Assembly (NCBI RefSeq): GCF_019393635.1
Contig: NC_057862.1
Location: 680,870,814 to 680,934,813, forward strand
Length of the DNA stretch: 64,000 bases
Source of the DNA: Dromiciops gliroides
Taxonomy: Eukaryota > Chordata > Mammalia > Microbiotheria > Microbiotheriidae
Direction of reading: 5' to 3'
The notes under the pieces were generated by a model. That model was not told the DNA's origin, did no database searches, and was given only the letters and a program-made list of their open reading frames with translations. The first letter of the stretch is position 1. Every line of letters begins with the position of its first letter. Positions 45,858-57,520 of this stretch are shown in pieces. Made by a program: the position numbers and the translations under genes.

Positions 45858-46299
45858 AGAATAGGTCCTGATTCTGGGCTTAATAAATTTTTGTTTACTG
45901 ATGGATTCCCACAACTTACTTTTTTCTATTGATAAAGTCAGTTGAATATGACAGATTCCCGAGTAAACATGCAAGAAAGAAGACAAAGGAGAAAGAAAAA
46001 TCCCTAACTCAAACCCCCTCAGTGCCAACAATGGTGGAATGTGCTCTGTGCATTGGGCTCTGTAACATGGAGACCTGTTCAGCTAGGGAGCTCCATAGGA
46101 GGAAGAAGATTGACAAGCTTAAGATCTGCACCAAGTTCTTGCCCCATCCAGATTAGGTGAAGGAACAAAGGATATTTAACCGGCAGAAGACCTATGGGTA
46201 GGGACATGATGGTTATATTCGGGATGAAGGATTCAATTTGTTCTGCAGGTGCCCCAACAAACAAACCCCAAAAGATAATTATTGTATAGAAGAGTAACA

Positions 46300-46540
46300 A
46301 CAACAACACCTAGCATTTATATAGTACTTCAAGGTTTGCTAAATGATTTACAAACATCTCATTTGATCCTCACAATGACCCTGGGAGGTAGGTGCTATTA
46401 TTATTCCCATTTTTACAGATGAGGAAATTGAGGTAGAGAGAGGGTAAGTAATCTGCCAGGAGTCATGCAACTAGGAGAGTTTGAGACAGGATTCAAATTC
46501 AAGTCTTTCTGACTGTAGGCCTAACACTCTAGTTGACCCA
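46300..46540 (-). mobile_element. MIR-like SINE
   Basis: AGCATTTATATAGTACTTCAA, ATCCTCACAATGACCCTGGG and AGATGAGGAAATTGAGGTAG. Confidence 0.85.
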
Positions 46541-46813
46541 GACCAATAGCAGTAGCAGCAGCAAAAACACCAGCTGCCTCAGATTTTGGCAAACATATGT
46601 AGATGAAGGAAAAATCTTCCTAATCATTACTTTGATTTTTCTATAGGTTTCTTTTTTCTGCTGTGCATAATTATTCTAAGCAGAAAAGCAGATTTTATCT
46701 CATTCTTAACCCTCTAAACCTGTGAGATTCTTATATTTTTCTTGACATAAATTCTCCAGGAGGGATCTACTCCTCAGGTACAGGGAACATCCTTTCATTC
46801 TTCATAATATCTT

Positions 46814-46965
46814 TTTTTTTTCTTTTTTTAGTGAGGCAATTGGGGTTCAGTGACTTGCCCAAGGTCACACAGCTAGTAAGTGTTAAGTGTCTGAGGCCGG
46901 ATTTGAACTCAGGTACTCCTGAATCCAGGGCCGGTGCTCTATCCACTGCGCCACCTAGCTGCCCC
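46814..46965 (-). mobile_element. Marsupial SINE, short type, with perfect 18-bp TSD
   Basis: CATTCTTCATAATATCTT at 46796-46813 and 46966-46983. Poly(T) with one C, then the complete reverse-complement body. Confidence 0.97.
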
Positions 46966-47013
46966 CATTCTTCATAATATCTTAAAGGGCCAATGTAGTT
47001 CATAACTGGTCTC

Positions 47014-47015
<2 letters not shown>

Positions 47016-47062
<47 letters not shown>
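47016..47062. repeat. (TC)n microsatellite
   Basis: Perfect TC run, 47 bp. Confidence 0.97.
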
Positions 47063-47066
<4 letters not shown>

Positions 47067-47289
47067 GTAACTCATTTTGTTTTCTGAATTTTAAATGCCC
47101 TTGAAAGGTCATTTATAGTAATTCTTACATTTGGGTATCTTAGATCACATATTTATGCCCACCATTTATATTTCTGTTGCTTGGTGCTGTGGCATGTAAA
47201 ATTATGTGTGATTGCCTTATTTCTGTCCCAAGTTTGGGGAAAATTAGCTGGGGTTCCTAACATAATTGTTACTTATAAATTAAAAGTTT

Positions 47290-47800
47290 TAACACCAGTT
47301 TAGGGGCATTAAGCATTTATTAAAGTATATTAAATATTAGTAAAGAGAGGGTACATGTCTCTGAAAGTTAAGAAAAGACCTATCTAGGGGCAGCTAGGTG
47401 GTGCAGTGGATAGACCACAGGCCTTGGATTCAGGACGACCTGAGTTCAAATCTGGCCTTGGACACTTGACACTTACTAGCTGTGTGACCCTGGGCAAGTC
47501 ACTTAATCCCAATTGCCTCACCAAAAAAAAAAAAAAAGAGAGAAAAAGAAAAAGAAAAGGCCTATCTAGTCTAGAGGAGAGAATAGAGCTCAGCCTGTCC
47601 TGCTTCTTCCTCCAAGTCCTCTGCCACCAAGAATGCCTCCAAGAGAGTCTAACCTCGAATAACTGCGTGTGGAGGATAGATGGTCCTAGCACACTCTTTC
47701 AAGCTAATTGGCTAGCATCATGCAAACCTATTGGTTTATTGGACTTGATGGTGGTCCCCTGTTGAGGTCAGATTTCACACTCTCTTGAGGGCCAGGCAAG
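47290..47800 (-). mobile_element. Putative ERV LTR, minus strand, carrying a SINE
   Basis: TTAGGGGCATTAAGCATTTA, then AGTATATTAAATATTAGTAA, GTCTCTGAAAGTTAAG and (after the SINE) TTTCAAGCTAATTGGCTAGC match the element at 2788-3214 in order. Antisense AATAAA is retained. No internal retroviral genes are adjacent. Confidence 0.5.
47387..47558 (+). mobile_element. Marsupial SINE, short type
   Basis: Body from GGGGCAGCTAGGTGGTGCAG to CAATTGCCTCACC with a tail of AAAGAGAGAAAAAG units; AAAAGACCTATCTA and AAAAGGCCTATCTA flank it. Confidence 0.95.
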
Positions 47801-48239
47801 TGTGGTTTTAATTGAATTAACTTTAAGTGTGTTAATCAGTGAAGTCAGTAAATCCAATCAAACTTAATGCAATCAATCCCCTGGAGCTGGGGATTTGGGG
47901 CATTCCCAAAACCCTATTATTTTCTCATGTGCTATTTGTAATTTTTTCTCTTCCAACCTTGTGATGTTCCATTATTTGGAGCCACAGAGACCAGGGATGG
48001 TGAATGTTCTTATGCTATCAGATATGATCTGTATATCTTTTGGTTTGGCTTAACTCTTTTATATATAAAATATATATGGGTACACATACATATGTATGTT
48101 ATGCCAGTGTTCCAAAGCTCAATGCAATTGTAAACTCTTAAAGCTTAAAATATATGTGTGTATACCCACATACATGTATATACTTATTTATATTCTAGTA
48201 TTGAGAATACATCTATTTGCATATGTGTATAGATTCTGC

Positions 48240-48242
<3 letters not shown>

Positions 48243-48287
<45 letters not shown>

Positions 48288-48288
48288 G
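48243..48288. repeat. (TA)n microsatellite
   Basis: Perfect TA run of 46 bp within a broader TATG-rich area (48060-48290). Confidence 0.95.
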
Positions 48289-48384
48289 CCATTACACATA
48301 CTGAACACCAAGCTTCAATAATTACAACAGCAAGGTTTATTCTCATTTTCTAGATGAAGAAATGAAAGCTTCTGAAGCTTGAGT

Positions 48385-48680
48385 CAGTCAATAAGTCAAC
48401 AAGCCTTTATTAAGAGCTTACCATGAGTCAGGCACTGTACTAAGTGCTGGGGATACAAAAAGAAGAAAATTCAATTCAATACAAATGTATTAAGTGACTA
48501 CTGTGTTCTAGATACTACTAAGAGCTGGGAATATAAAAAGAGGCAAATGACTTCCCCTGCCTTCAAGGAGCTCACAATATGATGGGGGAAGGTAGCACAG
48601 AAAAGGGAACTGAAAGATAGGGGAGAGGCATCTTTTGGGGGTGCTGTGTGACATGGTGAGAAAGTTCATTGGAGACTTGT
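48385..48680 (+). mobile_element. Family B interspersed repeat, 5' part
   Basis: CAACAAGCCTTTATTAAGAG, CAGGCACTGTACTAAGTGC and CAAGGAGCTCACAATATGAT; the AAGTGCTGGGGATAC-type module is present twice. Confidence 0.6.
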
Positions 48681-48965
48681 CAGGAATGTATCCTGGGAAG
48701 GGGTGAAGGCATCTTTGGCCTGGGCCTCTTCCTCATATTGGAGGCTCTAGAGGGAACCAGCCAATCAGAAGGTGAGGCCTCAGGGGTGGAGGCTGTTTCC
48801 AGTGTGAGCTGCCCTCAGTGAGCTTCCAGGCTGAAGGGGTTTCTGTGACAGGGCAGAGAAAGTTGGGTACAAACTGAGTCAGAATCATGTGCAGCCTGGA
48901 GGGCATGAAGGGGGAGTGTTGGCTTATAGACTGTGGGCTCACAAGTGGGAGACACGGGAACTTTC

Positions 48966-49101
48966 TGGGTGGCACAGTGGATAGAACACTGGCCCTGCAT
49001 TCAGGAGGACCTGAGTTTGGATCCGGCCTTGGACCCTTGACACTTACTAGTTGTGTGACCCTGGGCAAGTGACTTAACCCCAATTGCCTCACAAAAAAAA
49101 A
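48966..49101 (+). mobile_element. Marsupial SINE, short type, 5' truncated
   Basis: Starts at TGGGTGGCACAGTGGATAG and ends CAATTGCCTCAC plus A9. Confidence 0.92.
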
Positions 49102-49103
49102 AT

Positions 49104-49245
49104 GACTAGTATGGTAATGTTTTACATAATTATGCATGCATAACCCATATCTGATTGCTTACTACCTTAGGGAGGAAGTGGGGAAGGAAAGGAAGGAGGG
49201 ATAAAATTTAGAACTCAAAACTATAAATAAAAATATTTATTATTA
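49104..49245 (+). mobile_element. L1 3'-end fragment (sense)
   Basis: TGACTAGTATGGTAATGTTT, TTAGGGAGGAAGTGGGG and AAAACTATAAATAAAAATA. Confidence 0.8.
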
Positions 49246-49639
49246 AAAAAAACAAATGGAATACATGAAATGCCACATGTATTTTCACATGAGACCACTG
49301 TATTATTAGTTTTGCTTAATTTTTTTTTACTATCTTACAAGAGGTCTCTGATAGAGTGAGGGTAATGTGCAAAATATTTGTAACATAAAGCAAAACATCA
49401 ATTAAAAAAAGCAATTTCAACATGGAGGGGACTAGGGATAAAAGTCTCTTTTAGAAAGTGGCATCTAAAGTACTTTGAGTGACTCTATTCTGAGATTTTC
49501 AAATAAGGAGGAAAAGCATTCTGGATTTGCTGTGCAAAGGTGAGGCAGTGGCAATTTTCATGAGAAAGTGTGTATGATGAGCAGGTGCACTGCAAACAGA
49601 TCAATTTTATAAAACTGTTTAACTAGGATTCCTAAAGCA

Positions 49640-49960
49640 CTATTTTTATCATGTTATTTCCCTCCTTACAAATCTGCTCTGCCTCCCTATTGCTCCTTCT
49701 CATAGCTAAGCTCCTTTCTGCCTGCTTTTGTGGGTCTTTTTTCAAACTGGTTTCTTGCCTAGCTTCATCTGTCTCCATCCTTCCCTTCCCTCCTCCCCAA
49801 ACTTTCCAGCAGGGGCTCCTATTTATGTGTTATTTGCCCTTATTTGAATGTAAGTTCCCAGAGGATAGGGACAGTCTACGTTACTATTATTTGTGCCTCC
49901 AGTGCTTAGCCCAGGGCGAACAATAGCAGAAGCTCTTAATGGATGCTTATTCATTCATTT
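49640..49960 (+). mobile_element. L2-like LINE 3' region
   Basis: TATTTCCCTCCTTACAAATC, TGAATGTAAGTTCCCAGAGG and GCCTCCAGTGCTTAGCCCAG. Confidence 0.65.
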
Positions 49961-50034
49961 GTTCATTCTAAAATTATACAAATAACATTATTATAAAAGG
50001 AACTCTTGCAAGGAAGGAGCTCACTGGGTACTTA

Positions 50035-50360
50035 GAATAAGTGATACAAGGACACTCTCATGGTCTCTCCGAAGAATTTTGGAATTGATTGCATGACAAT
50101 TGACATGCTGGCACAGGACCGCCCAACATGTCCTTCCTTCATCAGAGGAGGGGCTTTACTCTATGAGCAAAGCAGGATTGAAGTAGCTCAAGAGGAAAGG
50201 GAGATGGGAAAATTTAGAGTCTTCTCCACCCCAAATGTTCATATGGAATATTTGTGTCCTGCCTGCAGTAGGGCTTTCTGAGCAACCATAGGTGGATACA
50301 CTATGCCTTCACTCCAACATAATGATGTCATTTTGATCCTCTTCTAGAAAGGCCAACCAA
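50035..50360 (+). mobile_element. LINE remnant: ORF2 C-terminal segment, copy 3
   Basis: The frame reads SPKNFGIDCMTIDMLAQDRP, later FSTPNVHMEYLCPACSRAF and a stop. The C-x-x-C pair of the terminal finger is intact here, while the following His half is lost. Ends CCAACCAACCAACC like copy 2. Confidence 0.75.
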
Positions 50361-50449
50361 CCAACCATTCACTTATAGCTTCCTGTCTCCACATTCAGTG
50401 TTTTTTATCCACAATGCTATGGTGCCACTTACCATGCTTTGTATTGTCT

Positions 50450-50890
50450 TCCTCTTTCCAGACAATGAATATTACTTCCCTTCAGTAACTTTCAGTTGCA
50501 GACACATTCATCTGTTTCCTCTTCCTTGAACTTACCCTAGGCTTTCTTCTCCCTTTGCCTCCCCACCCCCCCAAATGGCTGGAATCCTTTCTCTCTCTCC
50601 ATCTCTACTTCTTAGAATCCCTACCGTCCTTCAAATTTCAGCTCTTGTGCCATTTCCTTGGAAAGTTTTTCTGACAGTCTCCATCACCCCAGCTGTTAAT
50701 GTTCCCACTCCTCAAAAACTAAAAACTGCTGCATTTATTTCTATATCCATTTGGTATATCAACCAGGAGCACATAATCCCCCTGGAGGTAGGGGCCAGTT
50801 TTAATTTTACTCTTTGTATCTTCAAGGAGTATTATTTATAATAATACCTTGAAGAGTAGGTGCTTAAGAAATGTTTATGGAATTAAATCG
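50450..50890 (+). mobile_element. L2-like LINE 3' region
   Basis: CCTACCGTCCTTCAAATTTC, CCATTTCCTTGGAAAGTTTT and GTAGGTGCTTAAGAAATG. Confidence 0.65.
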
Positions 50891-50999
50891 AGTAGCTGAA
50901 TAAAGTCATCATTAGAGCAATAAGAATTCACATTTATATGGCATTTTGAGATTTGCAAAAATATTTAAATAACTCATTTTCTTTGATTCCAACAAGAAT

Positions 51000-51125
51000 T
51001 TTCTTTACATCTATGTCTGTATCTATGTGACTATACCACAAGCTTATTGAGGGCAGGGACTCTCACCTTTCTTTTGTCCAGCACTTAACATAGAACTTGG
51101 CACATAGTGGACGATTAACAAATAC
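51000..51125 (+). mobile_element. L2-like 3' end
   Basis: CACAAGCTTATTGAGGGCAG, TTGTCCAGCACTTAACATAG and TTGGCACATAGTGGACG. Confidence 0.6.
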
Positions 51126-51129
51126 CTGA

Positions 51130-51800
51130 CCGTACCTATGCCCATGTCCACGACTATGTCTAGACCTACATCTATACTTACCACTGCAAAGAGATTTCTA
51201 CCTGCATCTACTGGTGTAATCTACATATTTATGTCCATTTCCAGCTTCATCTCCATCCTCCCTCTCTTATGATGTCACAAGTATGGCATGAACACAAGAG
51301 TGAACTAGTAAATGTTTAACAATTGGCTTTCCAAGAAATGTATGACTTTTACATTTTTAAGTTTAATTTTCATTATTGATATTTCCTCCATTTTCCTAAG
51401 TTTAAATGATGAAGAAAATAAATCAAGTCCCTATTTGTAATATTTGCTAATTTCCAAGGTGTAAATGCCTACACTGCAAATGAAATGATTTGATTTTCCT
51501 GATCCTCAGCATTCTTCAGCATGAAAAACTGGTTTTTCCACTTTCTCAATGGTTATTTGCATATCATCATCTCTTTTTGTCTATTCACTTCTCAGCCATA
51601 TGTCATATCTGATCGTTCTTCTCTTACCTCTGTTCCTTTCCTCTGAATGGCACATACATAACTTACCACTCAGGGAACACTCTGCCCACTCATTAGCTTT
51701 GTCTTACAAGAGCTATGTAGCAATAATAGCCAGTGGAACTGGCATAGGAGGACTGCAAGAAAGGATGTTTGTTCCTTGACATGCTAATGCTTGTAAATAT
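51130..51800. other. Intronic sequence before exon 3, nothing recognised
   Basis: Short CATGTCCACGACTATGTC/TAGACCTACATCTA word repetition near 51140-51250; otherwise unique. Confidence 0.45.
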
Positions 51801-51806
51801 TTGTAG

Positions 51807-51883
51807 GAGAAGTATGAAGATCGGCTGCAGTATGAAATTGATTTAAAAGGAAAAACCATGGTCCTTCACTTGGAAAAAAACAA
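51807..51883 (+). CDS. ADAM28: ADAM exon 3: prodomain
   Basis: The acceptor is ATATTTGTAG|GAG and the donor AACAA|GTAAGT. The 77 nt encode EKYEDRLQYEIDLKGKTMVL, then HLEKN and two bases of Lys. This is the first beta-strand block of the Pep_M12B propeptide, which folds onto the protease and holds it inactive. The L-x-Y-x-I-x-L-x-G-K-x-x-V-L-x-L pattern is the family hallmark. It enters at phase 0 and leaves at phase 2, and 77 nt is the usual size of this ADAM exon. The 3.7 kb intron 3 follows. Confidence 0.88.
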
Positions 51884-52159
51884 GTAAGTGTTTCTGATGT
51901 TTATGATCAGATGTTTGCCTTTGCTAGGATGGCTAGTGTTAGAAGTTCTTACCCAGCTTCTCAGAGTGGAGGTACTAATGGGGTGGTTGCCATGGACATA
52001 TGCATGGCCAAATGATGCTCATCCATGGCTCCTAATAGAATAATTCAGAAGAGTTTTTACAATCACTTCAATGACAAGCATGCTTCAAGCAGGAGCTATG
52101 AAATTCATTAGGCATGAAACACTCCCAGAAGCAAATAGTATATCTACATAAGCTTTTAT

Positions 52160-52400
52160 CAGGGCTGGTAGGTTATGTAGTAGATAAAACACTGGTCTTG
52201 GAATGAAGAAGAATCATGAACTCAAACCCAGCCTCAGACACCTCCTAAGACATGTGATCCTGGGCAAGTCACCAAACCATGTTTGCCTCAGTTTCCTCAT
52301 CTGTAAAATGAACTGAAGAAGGAAATGTCAAACCACTCCAGCATCACTGCCAGTGATATACCAAGTGAGGTCATAAATAGTCAGACACAAATGAGAGTAC
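52160..52400 (+). mobile_element. Marsupial SINE, long type
   Basis: CAGCCTCAGACACCTCCTAAG, AGTTTCCTCATCTGTAAAATG and AGAAGGAAATGTCAAACCAC; followed by a CAAAACAAAAC tail to about 52440. Confidence 0.85.
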
Positions 52401-52782
52401 CAAAAACCAAACCAAAACAAAACAAAACAAAACACCCAACAACAACAAAAGCTTCCGTCTCAATAAGAACCCTAATCTCTATTTTATGAAAGGGGAAACT
52501 TTGTCTCATGAGTTGTCTGTGCAGTTCAGATACAATCATGAATATGTGTTGAATCTAGGATTCAAGTAAAAGTCTTCCTACTTCACAGTCAATGCCTTAG
52601 CCCATTCTCCCTTGTTACTTTTCCAGTACCACTGCCAAAAACTTTCTTACCAAGACATACTTACACCTGAGTTTTGGGTGCCTCAAGGGACAGATAAAGC
52701 CTAAGGTTCAAAGAAAATCTGAAGGTATATCACTATAACACTATCCTGAGACCACCAACTGATCGGTTTACACTTAATAGAA

Positions 52783-53012
52783 GTGTCTAGGTGGTTCAAT
52801 GGATAGCTTGGAATCAGGACAACATGAGTTCAAATGCTGACTTAGAAAGCTGACTTTTTAGCTCTCTGACCCTGGGTAGGTCATTTAACTCATGTCTACC
52901 TATGTTTACTCATTTGTAAAATGGGGATATTAAAAGTACCTACTTCACAGGGTTTTGTGAGATCAATATAAAGTGAGATGATATTTTTAAAGTACTTTAT
53001 AAATAATAGCTG
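52783..53012 (+). mobile_element. MIR-like SINE
   Basis: GTCTAGGTGGTTCAATGGAT head, ACTCATTTGTAAAATGGGG and TTTAAAGTACTTTATAAAT tail. Confidence 0.78.
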
Positions 53013-53015
53013 TTG

Positions 53016-53192
53016 GGGGCAGCTAGGTGGTGCAGTGGATAAAGCACCAGCCCTGGATTCAGGAGGACCTGAATTCAAATCCAGCCTCAGACACTTGACA
53101 CTTACTAGCTGTGTGACCTGGGACAAGTTACTTAACCCTCATTGCCCCACAAAAATAAATAAATAAATAAGCAAACAAACAAATAAATAAAT
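53016..53192 (+). mobile_element. Marsupial SINE, short type
   Basis: Inserted at the tail of the MIR. GGGGGCAGCTAGGTGGTGCA to CATTGCCCCAC, then a long (AAAT)n/(CAAA)n tail; TAGCTGTT repeats on both sides. Confidence 0.95.
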
Positions 53193-54179
53193 ATTAGCTG
53201 TTATTATTAATAACCAATCAATATAGAGGAGTGAGGAAAGAAGGAGGAAGAGAATTAGGAACGCAGAATTTTTTTAAAAATTGATGTAAAAATTTGTATT
53301 TTACATGTAATTTGGGAAAATAAAATTCTAAATATGAAATATAAAATAACCAATCAGTAGACAAAATTAACTCATAGGAAAAACTTTTATGAAGATAGGA
53401 AAGTAAACACAATGGCTACAATCTCCTATCTCCCCTTCCCCCCAAAACAAACTTAACTAGGTCATACCCTCCTACAAGCACACATATAATCTGAGGTAAA
53501 AGGGAAACAAGTTACAGTTGTGAAGTACATATATAGGAAACATAAGTGGTCAAGGCAACTCGTGCCTCCAGTACTATAGATCCCAGTGTCTTTTTTCTAC
53601 TGATTTTCTCATACCACTTCTCTCTAAGCACAGAATTTTTCAGAGACAAGTTTTTCATATGGATTCCCAGTTATTCTCTTCTCCAAAGTTCAATTCCCAA
53701 ATCAGGGATGATTTTCCCTCGAAATCATGTTTAGCTCTCTTCTCTGCTGCCAAAAGTCACACTTCAAGGAATTGCTTCCCATGCTTTTATGTTTCATCAA
53801 AAGTCATGGCTAACGGAGGACAGAAGAGAGAAAATGTTCCTCCCCACTGACCTTCAGTAGAGTACCAGTAGTCACACTACCCAGAGCTTCTTCCTTCCTG
53901 AAATGAGCCTCAGTTTCCACCAACAACAGTGGGGTTAGTTTTTAAAAGGCCACCAGAAACATGAGAAATTCCTGGTTAGTCAATAATCTGATACTCTTTC
54001 AGTCCTATCAGCAAAAATTTGTTCTTCATAAAATTTTAACACATTGAACATCATTTTTATGATTTTTTCTTATTTCATTAACATGATATCTTTTCCCTAG
54101 TCCCTTTGGTGATTTTATCAGCTGGGTTGGGGGGCTGAAATCAATATTACCCAATATATTTCAAATAACAATGAACCAG

Positions 54180-54336
54180 GGGTGGTTAGATGGTACAATG
54201 GATAAAGCAATGGCCCAGGATCCAGGAGGACCTGAGTTCAAATGTGGCCTCAAAAATTTGACACTAGCTGTGTGACCCTGGGCAAGTCACTTAACCTTCA
54301 TTGCCCCACAAAAAAACAAACAAACAACAACAAAAC
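54180..54336 (+). mobile_element. Marsupial SINE, short type
   Basis: GGTGGTTAGATGGTACAATGG to CATTGCCCCACAAA with a CAAACAAACAACAAC tail. Missing the ACTTACT block before AGCTGTGTGACC. Confidence 0.93.
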
Positions 54337-54392
54337 CATGAATCAGATGTTTGCTAAGTCACTGTCCTTGGGTGGATGCTATTGGACTGTTT

Positions 54393-54549
54393 GTTTGTTT
54401 GTTTGTTTGTTTGTTTTGTGGGGCAGTGAGGGTTAATTGACTTGCCCAGAGTCACACAGCTAGTGTCAAGTGTCTGAGGCTGGATTTGAACTCAGGTCCT
54501 AATGAATCCAGGGCTGGTGCTATATCCACTTCGTCACCTAGCTGCCCCT
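54393..54549 (-). mobile_element. Marsupial SINE, short type, with 13-bp TSD
   Basis: TATTGGACTGTTT at 54380-54392 and 54552-54564. Begins with (TTTG)6 derived from the tail. It lies 57 bp from an oppositely oriented SINE, so the two can pair as an inverted repeat. Confidence 0.96.
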
Positions 54550-54749
54550 ATTATTGGACTGTTTTATAGGTGAAACTACTGTAGAAAGAACTGATGAAAG
54601 ATATTTGGGGTAAAAAGATACTTTCTTCAGGAGACTTTTGAAGATGGATCATAATTTCCTTCCCCCCTCTGCTAGTGATCGCCTATCCATCATTACCTTG
54701 TATCTGCTTTGTATGTGTGTTGTAAATACTTGTATTTGTACATGTTGTC

Positions 54750-54870
54750 TCATCCATCAGAATGTAAGCTCCTTGAGGGCAGTGACCATCATTTTGTATT
54801 TGTATTCCCAGCACTTAGGACAGTGCCTGACATATCATAACCACTTAATCGATACTTGTTCATTCACTGA
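54750..54870 (+). mobile_element. L2-like 3' end
   Basis: AGAATGTAAGCTCCTTGAGG, CCCAGCACTTAGGACAGTGC and CTTGTTCATTCACTGA. Confidence 0.8.
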
Positions 54871-55334
54871 TCACCAGGTAACTTTGAAAAACAACTACCA
54901 TTTCAGAACAAAGATGGCCCCATCTTATGCCTCATGCAGTTCAGGTTCAGGATGGGAGCAAATCACTTCATCTCTCTGAATCTCAACTTCTCCATCTCCA
55001 AAATTAGAATTAAAGTTTCCCTTGATGTCTTAAGTTCTTCTTATGAGAAATAGATGGGATGAAACATGTCTTGTAGCAATTAAACATGATCACAACTGAG
55101 GCTTTGTCTAATAAAGTGACTGTCTATTCTGTTTTCATTTCTAAAAGACTTTCATAAATATTATTCCTCATTATCCTCCCTTATTTCCTTATGAGGGAAG
55201 GAGAGAAGGAGAAAGAGAGTTGTTAATTTTGCCTTCTTCAATATATAGAGTATAAGCGATTAATCCAAAGTCAGAGAACAGGGTAAAGGTAGAGCTAGGA
55301 ACAGGCTAAAGGCCTCCAAGGAACTTTCTACAAA

Positions 55335-55510
55335 ACTCTGATTTGTTGTTTGGAGTCATGAAGACTTGAGTTCAAATCTGATTTCAAATACTTATCAGCT
55401 TTGTGACCGTGGATAAATCACTTGACCTCTATTTGCCTCAGTCTCCTCAAATGTAAAATTTTTATAATACTAGCATCTTCTTTTCAGGGCGATGCTAATA
55501 CCGAAATAGA
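55335..55510 (+). mobile_element. MIR-like SINE upstream of exon 4
   Basis: GACTTGAGTTCAAATCTGATT, ATCAGCTTTGTGACCGTGG and GCCTCAGTCTCCTCAAATG. Confidence 0.7.
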
Positions 55511-55627
55511 CATTGCCCTGCCAAAAAAAAATAATATATGTAAATAGTTTACCATTATTCATTATTAATATTTTTATCTTCTCTTTTTAATTAGCCTTGG
55601 TAACCTTTACCCTTATCCTTTCTTTAG

Positions 55628-55706
55628 GGAGCTCCTGTCCCCAGATTATGTGGAAGTCCAATATTCACCCACAGGAGAGGCAGTCACTACAAGCCCTCAG
55701 ATCATG
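55628..55706 (+). CDS. ADAM28: ADAM exon 4: prodomain
   Basis: The acceptor is ATCCTTTCTTTAG|GGAG and the donor ATCATG|GTATTG. The 79 nt complete the Lys codon and add 26 residues, ELLSPDYVEVQYSPTGEA followed by VTTSPQIM. The LL-x-P-x-Y-x-E and TTSPQIM blocks match ADAM28-type prodomains; PDY and YSP-x-GE are shared with ADAMDEC1, which is why the paralogue call stays open. The exon leaves at phase 0. The donor is GTATTG rather than GTAAGT, so it is somewhat weak. A MIR-like repeat ends about 120 bp upstream. Confidence 0.87.
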
Positions 55707-55871
55707 GTATTGTATCCCAGAGTCTTGCTGGATTGGGGATTTGCTCGAGACAAATGGAGATGGGTATAGGGATTCTCACTGGATCAGCTGATATATTGAT
55801 GATGATGGTGGTCATTCATTCATTCATTCAAAAAAAGTTTATTGAAGACCTACTAGGTGCCAAGTGAGAGA

Positions 55872-56000
55872 CAACATGGCATAGTGGGCAGAGAGCTGTC
55901 CTAGGGCCTGGGAAGCCCTGGGTTTGAATGCTGCCTTTGACAAATACTAACTGTGTGATGCTGGGCAAGTTGTTTAAGGTCTCAGTGTTCCAGACCACTC
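55872..56000 (+). mobile_element. MIR/THER-like fragment
   Basis: ACATGGCATAGTGGGCAGAG, CCTGGGTTTGAATGCTGCC and GTGTGATGCTGGGCAAG. Confidence 0.65.
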
Positions 56001-56097
56001 TCTAGGATTATAAGTTGCCTGTACAGGTCTTATCCTTTTCCCTAAGTACCAGGAACTTTTTTTGGGTTCTGCTAAGCCTCAAAAAAGGCCAGAATTG

Positions 56098-56248
56098 GGG
56101 GCAGCTAGGTGGCGCAGTAGATAAAGCACCGGCCCTGGATTCAGGAGGACCTGAGTTCAAATCTGGCCTCAGAAACTTGACACTTACTAACTGTGTGACC
56201 CTGGGCAAGTCACTTAACCCCCATTGCCCCATAAAAAATAAATAAACA
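56098..56248 (+). mobile_element. Marsupial SINE, short type
   Basis: GGGGGCAGCTAGGTGGCGCA to CCATTGCCCCAT with an AAATAAATAAAC tail. AAAAGGCCAGAATT and AAAAGGTCAGAATT flank it. Confidence 0.95.
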
Positions 56249-56744
56249 AAAGGTCAGAATTCTAAGTGAGGAGGAAGAATCATTCCGCAGGCAATAGGGC
56301 ACATCCTGGGTAAAGGCACTGAGACTAACATTGGGATTTTTCATACAACAAACAAGTTTGTTTTTGTGCTTATAAATTATTTTGCTGAAGTGATTTTATT
56401 TATTTAGAAGCAGACCTATTGCTAGCATAAAGAACTCCCAGTCAGGAAAATCCTTCCACCTATGCAGGTAGGCATGTGCTTTGCAACTTCTATACTCAGA
56501 GAGCTCCCTGAGCCATTGAGAAGCTCTACAATTTGCTAAGAGTGACACAGCAGGTGTAAATCAAAAGCAAGACTTGAAACCAGGTCTATCTGACTCCCCA
56601 GACAACTGCGTTCCCAACAAGCTGTTATGAGGATGTAACATGCCTGACCATTGCCTTGTTAATCTACTTTTCCAAGTCTTTTGGAGACACTGGCCTAAGA
56701 CTCACCATTTAAAGCCTCTATATCTTTGCCCAGTATGGGAAGTT

Positions 56745-57010
56745 TAATAATAATAGCTAACATTTATATAGTGCTTACTGTATACTAGGGACTGTGTTAA
56801 GTGCTTTATATACTAATTTATTTGATCTTTGTACTGACCCTGTTGTGCCATTATTATCATCCCCATTTTACAATTAAGGAAACTGAGGCAAAGAAAAGCT
56901 AAATGACTCACCCAATATCTCACAGCTAGGCTAGAAAGTGTTGGAGGCTGAATTTGAACTCAGATATTCCTTATTCCAGACCTAGCTGGCTATTCATTAC
57001 ACCATCTAAT
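56745..57010 (-). mobile_element. MIR-like SINE, near complete
   Basis: TAATAGCTAACATTTATATAG, TTTTACAATTAAGGAAACTG and TGAATTTGAACTCAGATATT. Confidence 0.85.
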
Positions 57011-57205
57011 TGACTACAAGTCATGGTACACAGAAATGTGAGGCGTCCCAGCCTATTGCCAGTAAGCTTTACTCCCCCAAGGAAACCATTCAGGGCACCT
57101 GCCTTCCAGTAATGACATGGAACTTGTAGTTCCCCTGGCCTACAGCTCTTACTGCTTCATACCTGCCAGGAGGCCTTTGTTGGGTCCCTTTAGTGGATAG
57201 ATGCA

Positions 57206-57350
57206 ATGTGTTCTAGGGTGTAGAGGGAAACCCTGGAATCAGAGGATTCAGGTTCAAATCCCACCTCAGACACTCACTAGTTGTCTTATCCTAGACAAAT
57301 AACTTAACCTATCTGTGCTTCATTCAACTCATCTCTAAAATGAGAGGGTT
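57206..57350 (+). mobile_element. MIR-like SINE
   Basis: CAGGTTCAAATCCCACCTCAG, ACTCACTAGTTGTCTTATCC and CATCTCTAAAATGAGAGGG. Confidence 0.7.
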
Positions 57351-57508
57351 GGACACAATGGCAACTAAGGTCTCTTGGAGTTTATTATCCTATTCACTGG
57401 GCATCAAAAGGTCCACTAAAGAGAGGAAGAGGATGATGGATGTGGGAACAGCCATTTGGCTGAAGTTAGGGAATATAAGGGGATGGAGAATTTCACTGAA
57501 GATCTGTG

Positions 57509-57520
57509 TGTGTGCGTGTG

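Noticed and set aside
45929-46156. 75-codon ORF with lysine-rich start and Cys pairs
   Set aside because: No initiator context, no splice framing and no recognised domain; a degraded processed pseudogene is possible but cannot be supported.
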